Positions 25,554 to 40,500 are shown, counted from the stretch's first letter. The stretch is DNA of 64,000 nucleotides from Toxonevra muliebris (GCA_963691655.1 OY829329.1:58169408-58233407); one strand, 5' to 3'. Numbers and translations are program-made. The notes: generated by a model not told the origin, from the sequence alone.

Positions 25554-28500
25554 CTGGAAGCAGAAAAAATCATTATAAGATTAGGAAGTCGAAAGGCTTT
25601 TAAAAAGAAAACTAGATGAAAAATTAAGTTCGGGTCAGGTAGAACATAAAATACCCTGACCAGAATAAATATTATTTTCAAGCTTTTGCTTATATAGGAG
25701 TATTTCGTTTTTTTTTTTTTTCTCATTTCGCCATATTTTAAAACACACTCGCGAACTAAGGCAAATGTAGGACAAAAATACATTATTAGGACAACCTTTT
25801 ATGATAGTAAGAGGAAATGTTACGTCGTACTAACACCAAGAGCGGTCAGATCTGCGACTCAAAACTATTGGTAATTAAATACCACATAGTGATACGAAAG
25901 ATCAAAGAACCAAAGACACCACAGCCTACTTGCTACAATCGTATAAAGCGTTTAGCTGCAATTCTTTTTCCTACAAGAGGATTCGCTGACGCCGTTGTAG
26001 AAAATATACCTCTGGTGGCGTTGGCCGAAATCACCACGACCCTCTCGGCGATCAGTGATAATAAAGCCCCTGCATTAACGAAGTACCGAGCTTAGCAGCC
26101 GTAAGAGCAATGCTGTAAATTTTTGCTGATATGTGTGCGACGCACAATAAATTTTTCCAACGCCCTGGAATCGCCAGCAATTGGTCTTACTACCGAAACG
26201 ATAATCTATTTGATTTTGCGGCTACAACAACAACAACTTCTCAAATCGGAGATATCAGCAGACAAACCATGGTCCTATCGCACACTCTGCATGCTCAACA
26301 TTGGGAAGGTGTTGAAAAATATTGACGGAAAAGCTGCAGAACACACTCGGTGGTCTCTCCGACCGGCAGTTCGGCTTCAGAAAAGCGAGGTCTACTATCA
26401 GCTTCATACGAATAGTAATGGACATTTGCAGCAATGCGACGAGCAGATGTAGCTGGAGATATGAAAAGATATTGCGTAGTAGTAACGCTAGAAGTTAGGA
26501 AGACGAATCATCAGAACATATTTTAGCTCAATGTGGAGCACTGATCCACAAAAGAAGGAAATGTCTGGGCATGCACCAAGTACCCAGTACCGAACTGGCA
26601 TCCATAGATCCGGGCGCAATACTCAAATTCTTGAGGGAGACTGGACTGGATGAGGTACTCTAGGCAGATTAGACTAGAAAGAAAAGAGGGACGTACAATA
26701 GATCTTATAGGTCGCGGTACAACGACAGGAACCTCTATAATACAATACAATACAATACAACGCTAGAAGTTTAGAATGTCTTTAACTCTGCCTTACTGAA
26801 TACAGATAATATGTGTACTGGGGACTTTCGATGTTACAACGAGTGGTGTGAGTTATTTCAGCGGCTGAGTGCTTCTATACACTGTGATAGATGACTACTG
26901 TAAGGCTTCGAACTGGTCCCCAAACTATAGAACAGCATGAGGCTTAGCATGCCGGCAGAGCTTTGCAGGTGAAATAGCTAGAGATTCGAAGACCAGCCAC
27001 TTGGCTGGACTCGTACTCGTTGAAAACGAAGCCCGTGCTAATTAGTAAGAGAAAAATCGTGAGGTGTTAAAGCGCACCAAGCAAAGTTGCAGTCATCTCT
27101 AAAGAACCTGATAAATACGATGGCATCCTTCAAAAAGCTTCTTTGAGCGGTTAACATCAAGGCTTCCAAAGTTCAGGATGTCCTAGCGTGGGTTCTGCTA
27201 AACATTAGTGGGCCGCGTCGGGGAAGATGGCAACTAATATCTATGGTCAACGACTCTGTGAATGTTGTATGCAGCGCGATATAACCCAGTGGAAATAATA
27301 TTTACCGTAAAGGGGCGTGGTCTACCCAAAAGTCTCAGTACAATCAAACTAGTCTGAAACCCTTTGTCCGACATGACTTGGACAGTTTGAAAACGCGAGA
27401 CACTTGGCGAAACAAGATAGGCCAGCGCATTCGAAATTCCAACGACCACAGTGAATCTGATGCTACAAATGCCACTAGAGGAATGAGAATTGGTGTGCAG
27501 TGTAGCTGCGAGAAATTTGAAAAAACTTAGCATTGAAGAAAGACAAACGAATGAGAGTGCAATGACAGCTGTAGACTTGTCATACACCACTGAAATCAGA
27601 TCCAACGATAGAGTAACTTGCAATAACAAACGAGATTCAAACTGGCAATTCAATGATATACGATTCGAGTGATAGTGCTTACTACGGTACTTTAACGCTG
27701 GTCCCGGAAGGAATACCCGCCGAAACAGTGACGTGGCCATAATAAATGAAACTTCACACGGATTAAAATGCATTTGCCTTATATAGTTATTTATTTGTAT
27801 ATATCCAGATGCAGGCGAAAAGGGCCAATTATAGAATGTCTGCAATATATATCGGGTCAGGCCATTGCTTAAATCGGAAGAAGTTTGATATTCTTACGAA
27901 GCAATTTCCTGAAATTTCAATACCGAGGAATAGCATAATACCGCAGTTTAGTTTTACTAAAAAGTTTAAAACAAAACTAAGTAATAAAAAGGATTGGGAA
28001 GGTTTGGTTGAAACCTACAATATAAACCAACAAATGATAACCTGGTATACCGACGGGTCTCTTACTGACGAAGGAACAGGAGCGGGGTTATATGGGCCAC
28101 GGATAAAATACTTCGAGCCCATGGGTAAATGCACCAGTATCTTTCAGGCGGAAATATATGCCATAGACAGGTGTGTTTACTTCAACCTCAAGCGAAACTA
28201 TCGTAATCAGAACATTGCGATTCTAACTGACAGCCAAGCGGCTATCAAAGCACTCGAATCCTACAAGGTAAAGTCTAAACTGGTTAGGGACTGCCTTGAG
28301 AAACTAAATGTGTTTGGTTTGCAGAGCAAGGTCTGGATACTTTGGGTTCCAGGCCATGTAGGAATAGAAAGAAATGGAAAGGCAGACGAACTTGCCAAAA
28401 AGGGGGCAGAAACCCCATTTGTAGGACCCGAACCCTTTTGTGGAATGGGAAAAAGGTCTCTAACCATACTGTTAGAGAAAGAACAGAACCAATTACGAGC

Positions 28501-31500
28501 GTCATACTGGGATAATCTACCAGGGATGGAGCAATCAAAAACTCTTTTAGGAACGCATAAACTAAAAAGATTTGATGATTGTATGAACTTAACAAAAGAG
28601 AATCTAAGAATTATAACAGGTATTCTGACAGAGCATTGCAGGCTGAATTATCACCTGACAAAACTGAGAATATGCAACAATTTTGTGGGGAGGAAACCGA
28701 AACTTCAACACGCATTTTAGAACAGTGTCCAGCGCTCTTGCAAAGCCGGAAAAAGTACTTGGGAGACTACCAAATACCAGACGGCATGCTGAAACAACTG
28801 GAAATAGGTTTTATACTAGAATTTATTGCAGTAATAGGACTTACAGAAATGCTATAATTCTTTAAGAATTATAGGGACTGTAAGAATACTATAATCTTTG
28901 AAGGGGGCACAATGGTTCTTTAGGACGCAGTGCACATCCCCAAACATAATAATAATAATATTTATTTGTAATGCTTACCATTGTCATAGTAGTCGTACAT
29001 TATCACCGGCACCGGTTTGTGGCCAGTTACTTTTACGATTTTGTAAGCGTGTAATGTTGGGCAAACTTCACGTCGATCCAAATAATCAAAGTAAATGATA
29101 ACTACTGTATCGCGACGTTGTGTTTCCACTTTCTGTTGTTAGCATATAAATATAAAAAAATTTTAATTTAATTTTACAGATAATTGTAAATTGCTTACCT
29201 TGATTCTTTCGCTTGATTCCAATGTGGGCAAGGTATCGGTATCGACAACGAAACCACTTGGCAAGTAAATTTCCATAACAGCCATATTTGAGCGGTTAGC
29301 ACCACCTTCGATGGGCACAAAACTAGAAGCAAATGCAATATAAAGTTAAAAAAATAAAAATAAAACGTTCGCTACGTTCTTTTCGACACACTCTCTTCAT
29401 TAAAAGTCGCTTATCATAATTTTTTTTTAAAATAATACTCGCTATAGCTTGTAAATTGCGATATCTTCTAGTATACTCGTTACAATTAACGAATTACTCG
29501 GTATGTTGTTGTTGTATAGGGTGTAAAAATGTATAAACTCGTATTTTTTTCGTAATTTGGACATTTATTGTGAAAAAGTGATTATAAATTTATTCTTTAA
29601 AGTATTTTCCATCGTTAGCCACAACCTTTTCCCATCTTTCTGGTAGCATACGGATTTCGCGTCCAAAGAACTCCTCATATTTTGAGGCGTTCTTTCGTTT
29701 CATTCGGTTTCAACAGCTCATAATACACGACACCTTTCATATCCCACCAAATACACAGCATGAGCTTGGATCCATAGATGTTCGGCTTTGCCGATGATGT
29801 TGATGCATGTCAGGGCGGTCTCCATGATTTTTTACGCTTCGGGTTATCGTGACGTATCCACTTTTCATCGCCAGTCACAATACGATGCAGAAAGCCCTTT
29901 TCTGTCGTTCAATCAGCAGTTCACATGTGAAAAATCGTCGTTCGACGTCTCTCGGCTTCAATTCGTACGGCACCCAATTTCTTTTTCGGGCCGCCTGAAC
30001 GTTCCCTGTCTTCAACATCAAAATCACCACTTTTGAAACGGGCATACCACACCTGACACATTCTAACGTCTATAGCACAGTCAGGATAAGCTTCAGTGAG
30101 TAAGCGATATGCTTCAGTTGCGTTTTTTTTTAAATGGAAGAAGCAAATTAAAACTTCCCGCAAATGTTGTTTTGTTGGCACGAAGTTCGACATTTTCAGC
30201 TATAGTAAAACACTTTTGTAAAATTATGAAAATTATTTGACAGATCAATTCTTATAGTATTTTTGGCGCTCTTCGAGATAGAATAGCTATCAATGTAAAA
30301 AAATGGCAAGTATGATAGATATGAAGTTAGTCACAATTACGAGTTTATACATTCATGCTCCCAATATTTGTCTTGTAAACGACTTTAAACGAGTATAGTA
30401 TAATGAATCGAACACCTGTTTATTTTTATCATTATATTTACCTTGCACATGCCGATAAATGCAAGTAATCTGAATGAGAATTACGATTCACTGTAGGATC
30501 CAATACAAAACGCGGCCATGCGCTAGTTACATTTGTATTATATTTGTAGGTGATCTGCGCAAATGCCAGGCCCCGTCCAGTAGCCGAGATGGTCAAATTC
30601 TTTATTGTGTTGGGTAGCTTTAGAAGATTATAAAAAAAAAAAAAAAAATAAATAAATAAAAAACTTGAATTTCTATCACACTTGCTGTCTGTCTTACCTC
30701 ATAGTTCTGAACCGCAAATGAATTTGTTGAATCCACATTTAATATCGTCTCTGCACCTTGCCCATAGTGTACAGCAATTTGTACATTATTCGCTTGCGCT
30801 GAGAAACGTCCAGCGAAGACCATTAATGCCTGTAGTCCTACAACGGTGTCTTGTGATGCCACGAAACCACCGAATTCATTACGTTGATCTGCTAACCATC
30901 TCAGTACGGGTAATGCATCACCAATGAGATTATTAGCCAACAGCGCCATTGCCGCATATGAAGCAATTTCAATGTGTACGGTACGTGTGCGATTGTACCA
31001 GGGTGATGGTCCTTCAGCGGCCGGTGCTGTTTTATTCCACCATTTTTTGCCATCTTCAGGTAAAATATGAAAGAAATGAAAAAAGATTAAAGATTAGATC
31101 CAGGCCAAATCGACTTTACTTGCGAATCGTTTAGCAATAGATGCAATAGTTGCTTGTTTTGTGAGGCTCTAGTTCTATTTCATATTAAACTGAAAACTCA
31201 GAGTTTAAAAAGTGTGAGAATGGGAAAAGGCAGTGGAATGACTAAAACCAACCTACGGAACGTACTCTTAACGAAACTTAAGGATTTTACAGAAAGGGAA
31301 AAGAGAGGGGAAGAAGGTAAGCAGAAAAGGGGAAAAACAATAAGGGGAGAGGAGAAGGAAGTTTTCTATGCGATTAAAAAAGCAAAGGAAAGAACATGTT
31401 TAAAGAGCAGGAATAGTTAATGAAGAAGAAGGAAAAAAGAAAAGGGAGAGGGAAAGACATAAAAGAAAGGGTAGAAGGGTAAAGAGAAAAGGTGAGAATT

Positions 31501-34500
31501 AACAGGTTAAGAATGTAGAAAAAGAAGGATGAACGATAGAAAAGAGAAGTGAAAAAAAAAATATGGGAAAAAAAGAAAAAGAAGAGAAAGTTAGAGAGAA
31601 AAGATGATACCTAATGCTTCTTTTGGTTTGAGGAAGGAAGAAAAAAAAAACAGTTTTGCTTCTCATTAGTATATACCTTCATTAATCGCCATTGCATCGA
31701 GTCGCTGCAGGAAAGCTCCATTGGCATTATGATTGGCACGTGTCAGGACATAAGTCCCAATGGCCATAGCATGCAAATCATTTGAACCATCCAAACCCCG
31801 GGCTATGAAATCCAAAGCTTTATTAATATTATTCTTATATTGAGGATAAGCATTCTAAGAAAAAGAAAGGAAAAAATTTCATTGTAAAATTGTAAAGCTT
31901 TAAAGCACGTCTCTTCCCACACGCACTAACCGCATTCTCCATAAAGGCTAATGTTACGAAAGCCGTCAAACTCAAACCACCGTCATTGAAATTCTCGAAG
32001 ACATCGCCACGTTCCTCAAAACCACCATTATTCGCTTGTACGCTTGATAGATATTCCAATGCAGTGCGAATGACATTCTCATCGATTTGCGTGTGTTCGA
32101 AAGCTTGACGGAAGGCGCGTGCCACATATGCTGTCAACCAAGTTGAACTATTCTTCTCGGAGAGACCGAAAGCGCTGAATGCACCATTTTTATGACGATA
32201 ATACAGCAAATGTTGATAACCAACTTCTAGATTCTTTTTAACACGCATTTCTATGGCGGGGGTTAGCTGTTTCAACCGCTAAAAATATATAAAATGAAAA
32301 AGTTTTACCCGCTTTTGAAATGATTAAGCTTAAAAGTTCATCCAATCATTACTTTCAAATACTGAAGCACCATAAGATTTGGCATGAAAAACACCATTGT
32401 TTGTTCCCCGCAGCCGGTTGGCAAACGTATTAAATTCTCCACATTTCCAATTATATTTCCAATTGCATCTCCCACTGCAGATACTTCAATTTTCGTTGAA
32501 TCCACTATGGAATTACGTGGTATGGTTATTGTGATATTCTCTTTCATTTGTGATTTTGAGCTTAGCTCAAAGAGGAAGCCATGGTTAACAGTTTCTGTAG
32601 CACCTGGATGTTCGACCAATAAAGTTGTCTCAACGGTATCACCAGCAGTTAGAGTGCTTGCTACTGCCTTTACAGTTAATGAGCCAACACGCTTTGGTTT
32701 AACTATAAAGGCTACAGATTTGCGTGTTTTTGCGAGCACACGCACACTACGTCGACTGTAGAGTTCAATTTCTAAGAGAGGGGGTGTAATAATTTTAGAA
32801 ACTTCACACTGTTTACAATTATTATTAATCAAGGCTCACTTGGTGTTGGATCTCCTTTGTTATCTAGCGGTGGAAAATCAAACTCTTGCGCCGTATTATA
32901 AAAAGTAACATCAACATCAAGATCACTATTCTTATCATTGAAAATAACAAATGGTAAAGCGATAGTTTCACCTGAAATCGTAAGAATCCTTAGTTAATTT
33001 GCTTAAAATTTCATATTCATTTTAATCATTCAACCTTTTCTCATTGAATATGGTACTTCTGCGGTTATATAAAATTCTTTATAAGATTGCAGCATTCGCG
33101 TTGGTTTTGTTAAGCCTAAACCGGTGACGGGATCTACAGAGAATGCTGATAGAACCCATGAAGTCATTGCACTCGGTATGCGTCTGTGTATTGTGGAACG
33201 TCCCTCAGCACCCGATGATATATTCATGAAGAGCCAAGTATCCGCAGGATCATGCATCACGTGTATGCGTGGATTATGCCAATATGGTTTCGGCGTATAG
33301 GAAAAGGCATAACGTCCTTTACCCGGTGGTAGCGTATTAAATTCTAGTAAATGTGCTGGTCCGATATCAGTTTTACGTATTGTCGTTAATTTGTCATCAT
33401 CTTCTTGGGGTGGCATATCACGATTCAGTGATGGCGTTGTTTCGGGTTCTGTTGATTTAAAATACAGAAAATTTATATTTTTTAATGTGTGCTATTCATA
33501 ATATTTTATTGAACTTACCCTTTTCAATTATAAAATCGGTATTTGACATAGTTATAACACCAGATTCCTTACCCGGTGATCCTATAGGTGTATTTACATC
33601 ACTTAGCTCATAAGAATTTAATGCATCCATAAGACTGTCGGTGGTAAAATCATTGCCTGTGGAAAAAGAAAGCAAATCGTTTAATATTAAAAGTTATTCA
33701 AAGATAAAAATTAAAGCTTTGTTTAATTTTGTCGACGTGTCTTGTCGGAAATAATTTCGGAAGCTTCACACACTAATCGAAATGCATTTCTAGTTCCCGG
33801 GTTGACCGTTTGTTGTTTTCTACTCAACAATTGCACAAAGCAAGGAGATTTCTAATTCCTCACACACTTAATTTCCACAACTCTTACCTTCTCTTATATT
33901 TGCAGCATTTTGATCAACAATCATGAGACCCACATACGAATAAGGTTTCGTACTAATGGTTATATCAATATCTTGTCCCGGTGGAGCTTTTAAAGGTGCA
34001 TCAATTTGTACCGTATTTCCCAGGTTCTCTTCAAAAGTGATGATTTGTTCATCATAAACAAATTCACCATTAACGACCATATAAATAAGCAATTTGGCTC
34101 GAGGCATCATCGCAAATGTTGCCAAAAATTTAAAAGTGTGATAATTGTTATCAGAAACCTAGGAATAATTAGTTGTGAATGATTATAAATACAATTTCTC
34201 AAATAATATCACTAACATCAACTGAGCGTGATAATATAATATCACCGCGTCCCACAATTTGATATACAAAATATTTCATGGGTTCATTGCTACGCACTGC
34301 AATAGTGACATCTTGATTTACCATTGGCCTGTTGGAAGCAGTTAATTTATTATTAGATATAAAAAATATATAGGCATGTGTGTGTGAGTACGCACTTATC
34401 ATTGATAACTTTAGCGGTGATATAATTTTTGCTATGCAAATGTTTACGCGGTACTTTACCCACTTCAGTTATTATTCCCATATATTCGACCTAAAAAAAA

Positions 34501-37500
34501 TTAGTTTATAATTAATACAAGTTGATTGATTTTTATGTATGCATTGAATGATTACTCACAATAACCGAATGATATTCATCATTATCACCAATAGGTACAG
34601 TGAATTTCATTTTAGATTCACCATTTGCATCCAAATTATATACAGTTTTATTATAAATTTCGCTGCTACCATAGACATTTGTTAAATAGGCTGTGATCTC
34701 GGAATGGAAATCTTTTAATTGAGCTCCATCGTTACGTTTGATTTTTGCCTTTAAAAAGAGATTTGTTAATTGTTTAAGATGTATGTGTATTAATACATTA
34801 CATTGTCATTGCAAAAAAATGCCGAAATTCAAAATCTAAAAATCATATCAAAAGCTAGACTAAAAAAAAGGCTAAATTTAAACCAACAGAAAAACACATT
34901 TCATACCGAAATTCCGTATGAAAAGAGACCAAACTCAGACCAGAAGTAGCTTAAATTTAAATGAGAAAGAGCCAAAATTCAGATCCAGTGGTTGGTCACA
35001 TTCAGAGCAAAAATCACTCCAAAACTCAGATTGAAAAGAGACTAAAACTCAAATAAAATTCAGACAACAATTCAAAACAAAACTCAGAAAAAAATCATAT
35101 TTAATGTCAGGCCGTCATATTAAATGTCGACTGAAATTCGGACCGAAACAAAAACTTAGACCACAAGTCATATCACAATTGAGAGGCTGAGAAGAAAAGT
35201 GGTATAACTTCTACGTTCAGAAAAAAGTGAAATACTTTTTAGAGCAAAAGTGAAACGAAATATGTTCAGAGCGAAAACGAAATAAAAAACAATGCTGTTC
35301 TTGCTCTGAAAGAATTGTTGTACCATTTTTGTTCTTACTTTTATGGCGTTTCATTTTCACTTTAAACCGTATTACTTATGCCATTTTTGCACTGACACTC
35401 TGAATTATTTCACTTTTGCTCTAATATAAATTTTAGCCCGCTTTTCCTCTCAGCCCGTCATTTATCATTCGAAAGTGATATAAAACCGAATCGTCCTTAT
35501 TTGAGAGGCTGAGAGGAAAAGTGGTATAACTTCTACGTTCAGAAAAAAATGGAATAATTTTACTTAAAATCAAAAGCAAAACGAAATATGTTCAGAGCAA
35601 AAGTGAAACGAAATATGTTCAGAGCGAAAACGGAATAAAAAACCATGCTGTTTTTGCTCTGAAAGAATTGTTATACCATTTTTGCTCTTACTTTAAAGGC
35701 GTTTCCTTTTCACTATTAACCGTATTACTTCTGCCATTCTTGCACTGACACTCTAAATTATTTCACTTTTGCTCTTATATAAATTTTAGCCCGCTTTTCC
35801 TCTCATCCTGTCAATTCAAACCCATAGTTATTCCAAAATTCATAGGAAGGAAATTAAATCCAGGCAATATATAAAATCACACCAAAAATCAGATTAACAT
35901 TTGGACCAAAAAAAAAGACCCAATTAAGACTAAAAATAAAAAAAAAAAAATCATACCAAAATTTAAAGAAAAAAACAAACCAGAAAGAACAAAAATCAGA
36001 CTAAAACTCAGTCCAAAAAGTCACTAAAACTCTGACAAAATTCAGACAAACCTTAGGCAAAAAAAGAAGTAAAAATCAAATCAAAACTTAGACGAAAACT
36101 GGTCATATTTTGACAAGAAATCAAATTAAAAAAAAAAGAAAAACTAAAAACTCATGCCCAAAATCAGATTAAAACTCAGACCAAGATTGAAACGAAAAAT
36201 TTAAGTGAAAAAGAGACGAAGTCAGAACTCAGCCCCAAAATCAAATTAAGAATTATACAAAAATTCAAACCAATTCTCAAACCGAAAAAAAGGCAAAATT
36301 CAGGCCAAGCCTCAGACAATAATTCAGAGCAAAAGGAAATAAATTTAGAAATCAAAACTTGGACGAAAAAGAGGCAGAATTCAGACCAGAAATCGTACCA
36401 GATAAAAATCACAACAAAACTGAAACTAAAATAATGTAAACTTCTCACCAAAACTTAGAGAAAAAAAACCCAAGCTCAGGCAAAAAATCTGATCAAAAAT
36501 ACCAAAAGTTAGACGAAAAATGGCCAAATATATACCCAAAATCACCAAAGCTTTAACCTAAAATCAAATTAAAAATCAAACCAAAAAATGATAAAATTTA
36601 GACCAAAATTTAGATGAAAAAGGGTCCAAACGCAAACCAAAATTCATAATTTAATCATTTGTTTGCTTAACGAATTTCAGTACTGCAATTGAAGTACTTA
36701 GATGGATTGAAAATTGGAAAATATTTATAAATATAATCTTTCAAGCTAAGATTGAGATTTAAAGCAAAAATACGAATCACTCATTAAAAAACATTAGATT
36801 TGATTGTGATGCGTGATTTTTATGGGGTGCAGCTCAATAATAATGCAATACTTAATATTAAAATATGGCTTAGAGCAATAATGCCGATTCAATGCTCGCA
36901 AGCGAAAAGCTCATAATTCGTCTTGAATGTTCGTTGGCGAAAAAGCTTTGAATTTTAATACCACATTCTAACCCGCCGTTCGGAATCGGCGCTAAATTGT
37001 AGGTCCAACTATGTGGTTCAGGCCTAAGTATGTCTCTCGACCGCCACTCCAACCTAACCTAACCCGTATCTTCAAATACTTACAGTCACATCGAATGGCA
37101 CTCCTGGTATATAATTGCTCGGTATTTTCACTGTTTCCACGCGATATGTATCCAAATGTACAGTTATAATCGTTGAAAAATTCTGTACTGAACCCGTCGA
37201 TTTCTCTTCAACCAAAGCATCCAACAAATATTCACGTTCATAATCCTCTTTCAATTTCAATTCATCACGTATATCAAATTCAAAATATGCATTCCCATCA
37301 ATTGGCACAACTTTTCGTGTTATCAAATCATTGACAAATGGTTGCAATGAACCGAAGAATGTTGGATATATGGATAGGGTAGCTTCACCTTTAATGGGTT
37401 TACCAAAAGCGTAACTAGAAGAAAATTTAATTAGCAGAAAAATTAATAAAATAAATCATGATTCTAATTTGAAAATTTTCAACTCACTTTGCTTTTATAG

Positions 37501-40500
37501 TTGCTCTTATTTTACCATCTTTATAGATAGCATGCTTCACCGTATCAATATCTACAATAAATTTCGGCAATATATACTCAACCACTTCAAATGTACGTTT
37601 ATGTTTTTCTTCCATAACTTCTAGAATAACCGACCATTCACCCATTTTTGGATAAGTAGATAATTGCAATTCATTCGTATAGACACCATTTATGAGTCGT
37701 AAATCTTTATAACTTTTTATAATATTATCCCCAGCATCTTTGATTTCTAAATGTATACGTCCGTAGTTTTGGGCTGGCCTCAAATTAGCATTTAATAGTA
37801 AAATTCTATAACGTACGAGATCACCGGGCTTGTAAATGGCTTTATCGGTTTGTACAAGCACCGTAAATTGCTTAGTATCGAAGTGTAGCTGTGTCTCATT
37901 GGTGAATTTAATGCCCGAGAGTCCTTCAACGGTTAAATTATAACGATCACTTTTCAGTGCTGGTATCTAGAATGAAGATTAATGTTTAAATCACTTAGTA
38001 TGAGTGTGTGAAATAAACTCACCTCAAAGTGTACCAGCTCCGATGAATACGGTCGTACTTCTACTGTTTTAAAATCCGAATACGTTGATCCTAAAATTCC
38101 CAGTTTCACTTTGGCCGGTTCGGGGGATTTATGTATACTTACAGCAACATGATACTGAGAATTGGGACGCAATGTATTTGGAGCAATGATGGAGTATAAG
38201 CTAAAAGTAGTAAAAAAAAATATGTATGTTAAATAAATATTTGCTTGATTTTTACAAAGCAAAAATAATTGCTAAGAGAATCTATAAATATTTCTTCTTT
38301 TCTTTTTATTTTTCTTCACACTTTCATCTTCATCGTTCATTTACTGTTTACATAATAAATACTTAAATAAATAACTAAATATATGAATATATTCCCACAC
38401 TTGTTTTCATAATCATCATCACCATCGTCATGCATCACTCATAAACATATTTCAAATACCATTAATAAATTCAACAACGCTATTTATAAACGGCATTAAG
38501 CGATTACAAGCTTCAACATGACCAAAAATAAATTGAATGAGTTGGACAATCGAAATGTTAGCAATCCATGGGTCAGCGTTTCTTAATCATCTATCACTTG
38601 TGGTAAATTAGAATGGCACTAGGTCAGTCAGATTTTTCTAATTTTCTGCTGGTATAATTGATATAAAACTAGAGACTCTGAGCCTGAAGGGAAGAAGGGA
38701 GGTTAATTTCCGCGTGACTTTAAAATCAATAAACAAATTACTTTACACATTTCTGACAAAAACTTATTGACAGGCAGACAATCTGGTTTTCGTCCCAAGC
38801 GGGGTTGTGTTACTGCACTAATCGACGTAATTGAGGACATTCGTGTCGAACTTGAGAACAACAGCGCTACTCTCTTGACACTTCTGGACTTCTCTAAAGC
38901 ATTCGATACTGTCGACCACTCTATTCTCCACTTAAAGCTGATCAATATTTATAATTTCTCGACGATGGCAGCCAAACTGATATTATCCTATCTCCAAGGT
39001 ATGATGCAGGCAGTGTGTGTTGGTAACATTTGGTCTAAATTTCTTGCTGTAACCAGAGGTGTACCTCAGGGTTCAACTCTATCACCTCTTTTATTTTCAC
39101 TTTACATTAATGACCTGCCAAATGTTCTCGTGCATTCTAATCTCCATCTGTATGCTGATGATGTACAGCTATATATAAGTGACAAGTTCACCACACTTGA
39201 TCAATGTGTTGCATGCCTAAATGACGATCCCAGAACGCATTAATGACTGGGCTTCAATAAACGGTCTTTGTCTCAACCCATCCAAATCAAAGTGTTTAGT
39301 AATCTCTAAAAATAATTTTGACACCTCAAAAATTCCCACGGTTAAGTTGAATGGGTTAGACATCATCTTTGTCGTAAGCGCTAAAAACCTCGGAATAGTA
39401 TTTAATAGGTCCCTAACATGGAACAACCATATTGTAACTACTGTTGGTAGAGTGTACGGCATGCTATGTGCCTTATGGGCTACGCAATTTTTCATCCCTC
39501 CCCGAGTCAGACTACTAATTGCCAAAACCTACCTCTTCCCAACACTTCTCTACAGATGTGAAATATACGCGAATTGTGATTCTGCCTGAAAGTTAAAGCT
39601 TCGAGTCCTGTTTAACAATATTTCCAGGTATGTCTATGGTCTTAAACGATTTGACCATGTTTCACACTTTGCCGTTAATATTTTTAACTAGTCAACATAA
39701 GTATGACTAGTGCTATCTAATAAGTCAAGATCTTAATGTACTAGGTTTATTAATAATAAATAAATAAAATATATATGAGATATTCATCAGGAAGAGTGGC
39801 GTTTTATCTTCAAAACCCTCCGTCCCCTTCTTGGATCCGCTAGTGGTTGGAACGTCATATTAAAGCCAAAATCATAATATTTTCAATGCGTATAGTAAGT
39901 GTGATGGAAAAAATAAAGTTCCAAATTTCCGAAATAATATGTTTTCTCTCCTCAAATATCGGTGATCAAGTCCAGAAATTTTCACCATAGTCCCCGAGTT
40001 TTTCTTCGTAGTAATCATTTTCTTTTCTAACCAGAGATTATGAAAAGAGTTTTAAGTTTAAAACTTGAGCTGGCATGGTGCATGGGTGCATGATAAATTA
40101 AGAACCCCTGATATATTGTAAATAATTGCACACTAATAGAGACACATACATATAGTGGGTGTTAAGCTCAAAAAAATGTATTTATTTTTTATTGGAAATA
40201 TAGGAGTTTCATGATTTTTACCAAATATGTACTCGTACTACGTTAAGTTTTTGAATGATGAACAAATTTTTAACACCAGAGAATGAATAGCAAAACTACA
40301 AGTAATACTTAAGTATCTTAGCAAAAAAAAAAAAAAAAAAAATATCTGCTTGGCAAATAGTAATTACAGTACTACACAGATACGCATTACAACCGTTAGT
40401 ATAGTGTAGTACCTATAAAAATATTATAAGAAAATACAAAACAAAAGCACTAAACAAAAAACAACCAACAACAAATATCAAAAAAGCCAATGTACTCTCA

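Larger units (their letters stand above)
34830..36640. repeat. Degenerate CAGACCAAAATT-type array in a TEP-1 intron
   Basis: The 2.3-kb intron between 37083 and 34749 is mostly variants of AAATTCAGACCAAAA, AAAACTCAGACC and similar, interrupted by two foldback elements at 35180-35812. It is the same repeat as at 23195-23870, again in plus-strand orientation although the host gene is on the minus strand. Confidence 0.75.

Noticed and set aside
27234..27845. 203-codon minus-strand frame
   Set aside because: It lies across the R1-like remnant and the start of another retrotransposon on the opposite strand and has no domain of its own.
28261..28595. Minus-strand frames of 68 and 103 codons
   Set aside because: Shadow frames of the RNase H gene on the plus strand.
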